In this document: positions 59,544 to 64,000 of the stretch, piece after piece
Position numbering within the stretch: the stretch's first letter is position 1
How the letters are laid out: each line of letters starts with the position of its first letter
Program-made: the position numbers and the translations under genes
Notes under the pieces: generated by a model
Database searches by the model: none
What the model saw: only the letters and a program-made list of their open reading frames with translations
Told to the model about the DNA's origin: nothing
Assembly (NCBI RefSeq): GCF_004011095.1
Contig: NZ_CP028129.1
Coordinates: forward strand, 1,240,001-1,304,000
Length of the DNA stretch: 64,000 bases
Source of the DNA: Rathayibacter rathayi
GTDB taxonomy: Bacteria > Actinomycetota > Actinomycetes > Actinomycetales > Microbacteriaceae
Direction: 5' to 3'

Positions 59544-62159
59544 CTACTGGTCGGCGCGGCGCGGGGTCTGCTCGGGGATGACCGCGACTCCGGTGAGAGC
59601 GGCCGTGGTGACGCGCCGGCTCCTGGCACGGCCCTGACCGGGCTGCTTCGGGGCGGGCAGCGCGTCGAGCACGGAGTCGAGCAGGTGCTCGGCCACTTCG
59701 CTGCGGACCCGGCGCGGGGGAGTGAGCGGAGCGATCGGGATATCGAGGATCGGCGCGGTACCGGCAGGTGTCGCCTCGTCCGCGACCGGGACCTCGGGCG
59801 CCTCTGCGGCCTCCTGGCGCGGCTCGCGATCGCGGCTGCGACGGCGTCGCTCCCCCCGGGCAGGACGCTCGCCGCGACTGCTCGACTCGGATGGCGACTC
59901 CTCCGCGACTTCGACAATCTCTTCGGGAGCCCCCGCCGCGACGGCGTCCGTTGCGACCTCGACGAGCGTCGCAGCCGTCTCCGCCGCCTGGCGCACGGCC
60001 TGCGGCTGGATGGTACTCGCCGCGATCTGCGCGAGCGCGTTCTTCGCGTCGTCGGTGATGGCGTGGGTGCTCACCGGCTTGGTCCCCGAGGCGCCCTGGC
60101 CGTTCTGCGCGCCGTTTGAGCGGCCGGAGGCGGCGGGCTGCTGCTCGCCACCCTTGCCGCGGCGGCGCTGCTCCTGCTGCGGGGCGGCGGCGGAGCGGTG
60201 CTTGAGGACCGGGTCGTGATGGACGATGACGCCCCGTCCGGCACAGACCTCGCAGTTCTCGCTGAAGGTCTCGAGCAGGCCCAGGCCCAGCTTCTTTCGG
60301 GTCATCTGCACGAGGCCGAGCGAGGTGACCTCGGCCACCTGGTGCTTGGTGCGGTCGCGGCTGAGGCATTCGACCAGACGGCGGAGCACGAGGTCGCGGT
60401 TGGACTCGAGCACCATGTCGATGAAGTCGACCACGATGATGCCGCCGATATCGCGCAGGCGCAGCTGACGGACGATCTCCTCGGCCGCCTCCAGGTTGTT
60501 CTTAGTGACGGTCTCCTCGAGGTTGCCGCCCGAGCCGACGAACTTGCCGGTGTTCACGTCGACCACCGTCATCGCCTCGGTGCGGTCGATCACGAGCGAG
60601 CCGCCGCTGGGCAGCCAGACCTTGCGCTCCAGAGCCTTCTCGATCTGCTCGGTGATCCGGAACTCATCGAATGCGTCCTTCTCGTCGGTGTAGACCTCGA
60701 CGCGCTCGAGCAGGTCGGGGGCGACCTGGCTGAGATAGAGCTCGATCGTCTCGCGGGCGTCCTCGCCGGCGATCACCATCTTCTCAAAGTCCTCGTTGAA
60801 GACGTCGCGGACGATCTTGATCAGCAGGTCGGGCTCGCTGTGCAGAAGGGCGGGAGCCTGCCCGGTTGCGGCCTTCGTGCTGAGGGCGGTCCACTGCGCG
60901 GTCAAGCGCTCGACGTCAACCGTCAGCTGCTCCTCGGTGGCGCCCTCGGCGGCCGTGCGCACGATCACGCCCACGTTCTCGGGGAGCACCTCCTTGAGGA
61001 TCTTCTTCAGCCGCGCGCGCTCCGTATCCGGGAGCTTGCGCGAGATGCCGTTCATCGAGCCGTTGGGAACGTAGACGAGGTAGCGGCCGGGGAGGGAGAT
61101 CTGGCTCGTGAGGCGCGCGCCCTTGTGGCCGACGGGATCCTTCGTGACCTGCACGAGGACGCGGTCGCCGGGCTTAAGTGCGAGCTCGATGCGACGCGGG
61201 CCACCGGCATTGTTCGCGGCGTCCCAGTCAACCTCGCCCGAGTAGAGCACCGCGTTGCGGCCGCGTCCGATGTCGACGAAGGCGGCCTCCATGCTGGGGA
61301 GGACGTTCTGCACGCGGCCGAGGTAGACGTTGCCGATCAGTGACGCCTCCTGTGAGCGGGCAACGTAGTGCTCGGCGAGCACGCCGTCCTCCAGCACGCC
61401 GATGCGGATGCTGTCCTCCTTCGAGCGGACGACCATGACGCGGTCAACGGCCTCGCGGCGGGCGAGGAACTCGGACTCGGTGACCACCGTGCGTCGGCGG
61501 CCGGCGTCGCGGCCGTCGCGGCGGCGCTGCTTCTTCGCCTCGAGGCGGGTGGAGCCCTTGATCCGCTGGGGTTCGGTGATCAGCTCGGGCTCGCGCGTCT
61601 CGCGCGGCTGGCGGACCCGGACGACGGTGTTCTCGGGGTCGTTGGAGCCCGAACGCTCGTTCTCGCCGCTGCGACGGCGCGAGCGGCGCCGGACGGAGCC
61701 CTGCTCCTCGGAGAGTTGCTCGCGCTCCTCCTGGAGGCCCAGGGGCGCACCGCGGGGCGGCAGCGGGGCCAGCTCGACGTAGTCGGGGAGGATCGGCGCC
61801 TGGAACAGGAGCGACGGGCTCGGCAGGGCGGGACGTCGCGGCTCCTCCTCCTCCTCGGCCGCGGTCTGTGAGACGGCGTCGGCGAACACCGCGCCCGTCG
61901 ACGTCGACGGCTCGGCGGCCCGCTCGGCACTGCCTGTCTCGGGCTGGTCAGCACTGCCGGATCCGGGCTGCCCTGTACTTTCTCTCGCGGCCTGGTCGGT
62001 CTCGTTGCTGTCGATGATCGTCTCCCCTGTCACTGGCGCGCTCGACTCGGTCCGCCGGGTGGCCCGGCGGCCACCGAAGAGGCGGCTGATCTTCCTGGCC
62101 CCGCTGCGGGGCTCGTCGCGGTCCGGATCGGATCCGCTCGTACTGTTGTCTTCCACCAT
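59544..62159 (-). CDS. rne: Ribonuclease E/G family protein
   Basis: An 871-residue RNase E/G, the endonuclease that starts mRNA decay and processes rRNA. A disordered, charged N-terminal extension (about 1-230) precedes the core. The S1 domain is at LIGNVYLGRVQNVLPSMEAAFVDIG. The RNase H-like and DNase I-like part has GGIIVVDFIDMVLE with catalytic aspartate, RTEAMTVVDVNTGKFVG, and the zinc-link CEVCAGRGVI. The C-terminal 200 residues are Ala/Glu/Arg-rich, like a scaffold for other RNA enzymes. The start is a choice among three in-frame ATGs; 62159 is preferred. Confidence 0.92.
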   Translation of the reverse strand: MVEDNSTSGSDPDRDEPRSGARKISRLFGGRRATRRTESSAPVTGETIIDSNETDQAARESTGQPGSGSADQPETGSAERAAEPSTSTGAVFADAVSQTAAEEEEEPRRPALPSPSLLFQAPILPDYVELAPLPPRGAPLGLQEEREQLSEEQGSVRRRSRRRSGENERSGSNDPENTVVRVRQPRETREPELITEPQRIKGSTRLEAKKQRRRDGRDAGRRRTVVTESEFLARREAVDRVMVVRSKEDSIRIGVLEDGVLAEHYVARSQEASLIGNVYLGRVQNVLPSMEAAFVDIGRGRNAVLYSGEVDWDAANNAGGPRRIELALKPGDRVLVQVTKDPVGHKGARLTSQISLPGRYLVYVPNGSMNGISRKLPDTERARLKKILKEVLPENVGVIVRTAAEGATEEQLTVDVERLTAQWTALSTKAATGQAPALLHSEPDLLIKIVRDVFNEDFEKMVIAGEDARETIELYLSQVAPDLLERVEVYTDEKDAFDEFRITEQIEKALERKVWLPSGGSLVIDRTEAMTVVDVNTGKFVGSGGNLEETVTKNNLEAAEEIVRQLRLRDIGGIIVVDFIDMVLESNRDLVLRRLVECLSRDRTKHQVAEVTSLGLVQMTRKKLGLGLLETFSENCEVCAGRGVIVHHDPVLKHRSAAAPQQEQRRRGKGGEQQPAASGRSNGAQNGQGASGTKPVSTHAITDDAKNALAQIAASTIQPQAVRQAAETAATLVEVATDAVAAGAPEEIVEVAEESPSESSSRGERPARGERRRRSRDREPRQEAAEAPEVPVADEATPAGTAPILDIPIAPLTPPRRVRSEVAEHLLDSVLDALPAPKQPGQGRARSRRVTTAALTGVAVIPEQTPRRADQ

Positions 62160-62531
62160 TCCTGGTGCACTCCTCGGCCGGGTCGTCCGCCGCGTCGTCT
62201 TCCCGGATGCTTCTCTCGTGCGAGGGGCCTCGGCCCGACGCGAATCCTTCCGCTCCCCCGGTTTCATCGCTCTCGTGGCGTGAAACTCCGGTTGCAGCTG
62301 CACACTCGGAACTGACTATCCGACACGCGCTCCCCCGCGGTGCGACCTGCGGTCGTCATCCGGCGGAGCGGAGATCCGGCGCGTCCATTCGCGGAACGCT
62401 GGGGATCTCCTGTGGCCCGGTACTCGCCCGGTAAACCTTCTTCGCGTCGATGCGGGTTCCCCCGGACCGACGGCTCTGATTATCGCACGCATTCTCAGAG
62501 GCGCCGATCCGACGCGTGCCATAATCCCCCG
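62160..62531. other. Non-coding divergent region between rne and the VKOR gene
   Basis: 372 bp with no credible gene. A minus-strand GGATAGTC near 62320 could be part of the rne promoter, giving a leader of about 150 nt; long leaders are usual for rne autoregulation. No repeat stands out. Confidence 0.35.
62520..62525 (+). promoter_or_regulatory. -10 box of leaderless VKOR transcript
   Basis: CATAAT, 6 nt before the GTG at 62532. It decides this start. Confidence 0.5.
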
Positions 62532-63149
62532 GTGTCCAGCGATCCCGGGGTGCGCGACGCCCCCTCCCAGCAGCGCCCCGTCGCCTTCGCTGTCCTGCTG
62601 ATCGTCCTCGGCGTGATCGGCTGGACCGCCGCCTTCGCTTTAACGAACGACAAATTCACCGCACTGACGAACCCCGAGGCGGGACTGGGCTGCGACTTCA
62701 GCCTGTTGGTGCAGTGCAGCGCGAACTTGAACTCGGCGCAGGGGGCGGTGTTCGGCTTCCCGAACCCGCTCATCGGCCTCGCAGCGTGGATCGCCCCGAT
62801 CGTGGTGGGTGCGGGTCTGCTCGCGGGCGCCCGGTTCGACCGCTGGTTTTGGGCGCTCTTCAACCTCGGGTTCCTGCTCGCGCTGGTGTTCGTCGGCTGG
62901 CTCATCGCGACCAGCATCTTCGCGCTCGGGACGCTCTGCCCCTGGTGCATGCTCACCTGGGCGGTAGTGATCCCCGGCTTCTGGCTGGTGACGCTCCGGA
63001 ACTTCCGGGAGGGCGTATATCCGGTACCAGCCGGAGTACGCCGCTTCGCCGGCGCCGCCTACGGCTGGAGCGGGTTCATCACGCTGATCTGCTACCTGCT
63101 GATCGCAGTGATTGCCCAGGTGCGCCTGGACGTGCTCGCCTACCTCTGA
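62532..63149 (+). CDS. Vitamin K epoxide reductase family protein
   Basis: A 205-residue membrane protein. VKOR uses quinones to keep DsbA-like proteins oxidised, so disulfides form outside the cell. There are five hydrophobic helices. The periplasmic-loop cysteines are in GCDFSLLVQCSANLNSAQG and the active CxxC is TLCPWCMLTW. FGFPNPLIGLAAW is typical of actinobacterial VKOR. No DsbA partner is in the window. GTG start. Confidence 0.92.
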   Translation: MSSDPGVRDAPSQQRPVAFAVLLIVLGVIGWTAAFALTNDKFTALTNPEAGLGCDFSLLVQCSANLNSAQGAVFGFPNPLIGLAAWIAPIVVGAGLLAGARFDRWFWALFNLGFLLALVFVGWLIATSIFALGTLCPWCMLTWAVVIPGFWLVTLRNFREGVYPVPAGVRRFAGAAYGWSGFITLICYLLIAVIAQVRLDVLAYL

Positions 63150-63229
63150 CGAGTCCCGTCAGAGGCGGGCGTCAGGTCGGATCGAGCACACCACGGGTCA
63201 GGCGAGACAGAAGTCGGGCGAACCAGAAG

Positions 63230-63646
63230 TCAGGCGAACCAGAGCCCGAGTTCGCGCGCAGCCGACTCCTCGGAGTCGGAGCCGTGCACGAGGTTCTGCT
63301 GCACCGCGAGGCCCCAGTCGCGGCCGAGGTCGCCGCGGATGGTGCCGGGCGCGGCGGTGGTCGGATCAGTGCTGCCGGCGAGAGCGCGGAACCCTTCGAT
63401 GACGCGGTCGCCGGCGATGCGGAGGGCGACGATCGGGCCGCTCTCCATGAACTCGACGAGGGGCTTGTAGAAGGGCTTGCCCTCGTGCTCGGCGTAGTGC
63501 GCGGCGAGCAGCGCGCGGTCTGCCTCGACGAGCTTCACGTCGACGAGGGAGTACCCCTTCGCCTCGATGCGGCGCAGGATCTCGCCCGTGAGGTTGCGGG
63601 CGACGCCGTCGGGCTTGACGAGGACGAGAGTCTCCTGAGTGGCCAT
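63230..63646 (-). CDS. ndk: Nucleoside diphosphate kinase
   Basis: A 138-residue NDK, moving the gamma-phosphate between nucleoside triphosphates and diphosphates. It has TLVLVKPDGVARNLTGEI, GKPFYKPLVEFMESGPIVAL, and the phosphohistidine in NLVHGSDSEESAARE. AAGGAG precedes the ATG. The start lies 3 bp after the DUF4233 stop, so the two are one operon. Confidence 0.97.
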   Translation of the reverse strand: MATQETLVLVKPDGVARNLTGEILRRIEAKGYSLVDVKLVEADRALLAAHYAEHEGKPFYKPLVEFMESGPIVALRIAGDRVIEGFRALAGSTDPTTAAPGTIRGDLGRDWGLAVQQNLVHGSDSEESAARELGLWFA

Positions 63647-63649
63647 GAT

Positions 63650-64000
63650 TCAGCGTTCTCCTTCGGTGGGGTCGGTGGGCTCCGCCGCCCGCCGGGTCTG
63701 GGTGTCCAGGCGGGTGCCGGTGACCATGCAGTAGGTCCACAGCGCTACGAACGCGGCGCCGATGACGTACATGATCGGGACCAGCAGGCCCGAGGCCACG
63801 ATAACGAACTGCAGCAGCCAGCCGAGGCGGAAGCCGATCGGGCGGTTCAGGAGGCCGAGCGTCGCGACGAGAGCGAGGCAGACCACCGCTCCGCCGACGA
63901 GTACGACGACGGGATCGGCGGCCTTGAGCCCGAAGGCCACGAGCGTGGCGAGGAAGACGATGACCGCCTCGAAGCCGAGGACGATCGAGCCGAGGCTCTC
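63650..64000 (-). CDS. DUF4233 family membrane protein, 5' end outside window
   Basis: The frame is open to the window edge. It reads ESLGSIVLGFEAVIVFLATL before the first in-window start codon, which is the conserved opening of DUF4233. At least three hydrophobic helices follow (LVGGAVVCLALVATLGLL, LLQFVIVASGLLVPIMYVIGAAFVALW), and it ends in a charged tail. DUF4233 usually sits between folC and ndk; ndk is here. Confidence 0.88.
   Translation of the reverse strand, partial: ESLGSIVLGFEAVIVFLATLVAFGLKAADPVVVLVGGAVVCLALVATLGLLNRPIGFRLGWLLQFVIVASGLLVPIMYVIGAAFVALWTYCMVTGTRLDTQTRRAAEPTDPTEGER

Overview
The window is a high-GC actinobacterial chromosome segment. Gene content and order point to the family Microbacteriaceae (Rathayibacter/Clavibacter/Leifsonia/Curtobacterium relatives); I cannot fix the genus from sequence reading alone. 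Supporting signs are the actinobacteria-specific families (SepH, DUF3000, DUF3093, DUF3159, DUF3710, DUF4031, DUF4191, DUF4193, DUF4233, DUF7455), GlnE and polyphosphate glucokinase. Many genes also carry a TANNNT box only 6-7 nt before the start codon, the signature of leaderless transcripts.

Layout. 1-7.3 kb: a rhodanese (cut by the window edge), sufE, a RibD-type reductase, DUF3000, an RNase D-like exonuclease, then fadA-fadB for beta-oxidation; fadA carries a one-base frameshift. 7.3-7.7 kb: a non-coding stretch with three clusters of a 19-bp repeat. 7.7-14.7 kb (minus): dxs, acnA, DUF3159, DUF3710, dut. 14.7-23.1 kb: DUF3093, DUF4193, sepH, a phosphodiesterase-like enzyme, convergent parC/parE and a small zinc-ribbon-like protein. 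23.2-26.5 kb (minus): sigA followed directly by murT and gatD. 26.8-33.7 kb: an MFS permease, a PAC2 protein, pepA, lpdA and sucB. 33.7-37.9 kb: a degenerate kinase-like membrane protein, DUF4191, an RDD protein and glnA with a GlnR-type operator.

37.85-41.67 kb is a decayed integrative element inserted in the 3' end of glnA. It has a broken tyrosine integrase, a broken tape-measure fragment and a few small genes, and it is bounded by a 25-bp repeat of the glnA terminus. 41.7-47.2 kb continues nitrogen metabolism (glnE, glnA2), then panB and a short SPOR-like gene. 47.3-52.3 kb: ppgK, a 113-bp direct repeat, RNase P RNA, a coiled-coil protein, a Nif3-like protein, acetolactate decarboxylase, a NERD protein and tRNA-Ala(GGC). 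52.5-58.9 kb (minus) is the ribosome/NAD/proline block rplU-rpmA-obgE-proA-small membrane protein-nadD-hypothetical-rsfS; proB is missing and a 15-bp tandem array sits in its place. 59.2-64 kb: DUF4031, rne, a VKOR protein, ndk and a partial DUF4233.

Functional themes are nitrogen assimilation (GlnA, GlnA2 and GlnE with a GlnR box), the 2-oxoglutarate dehydrogenase parts (SucB, Lpd) with aconitase, and cell-wall assembly. The most interesting biology is the murT-gatD pair. It is clearly homologous to the lipid II amidotransferase but contains no cysteine at all, so the GatD nucleophile and the MurT zinc ribbon are both gone. Microbacteriaceae make B-type peptidoglycan, cross-linked through the very carboxyl that MurT-GatD normally amidates, so this pair may have been redirected to a different ligation.
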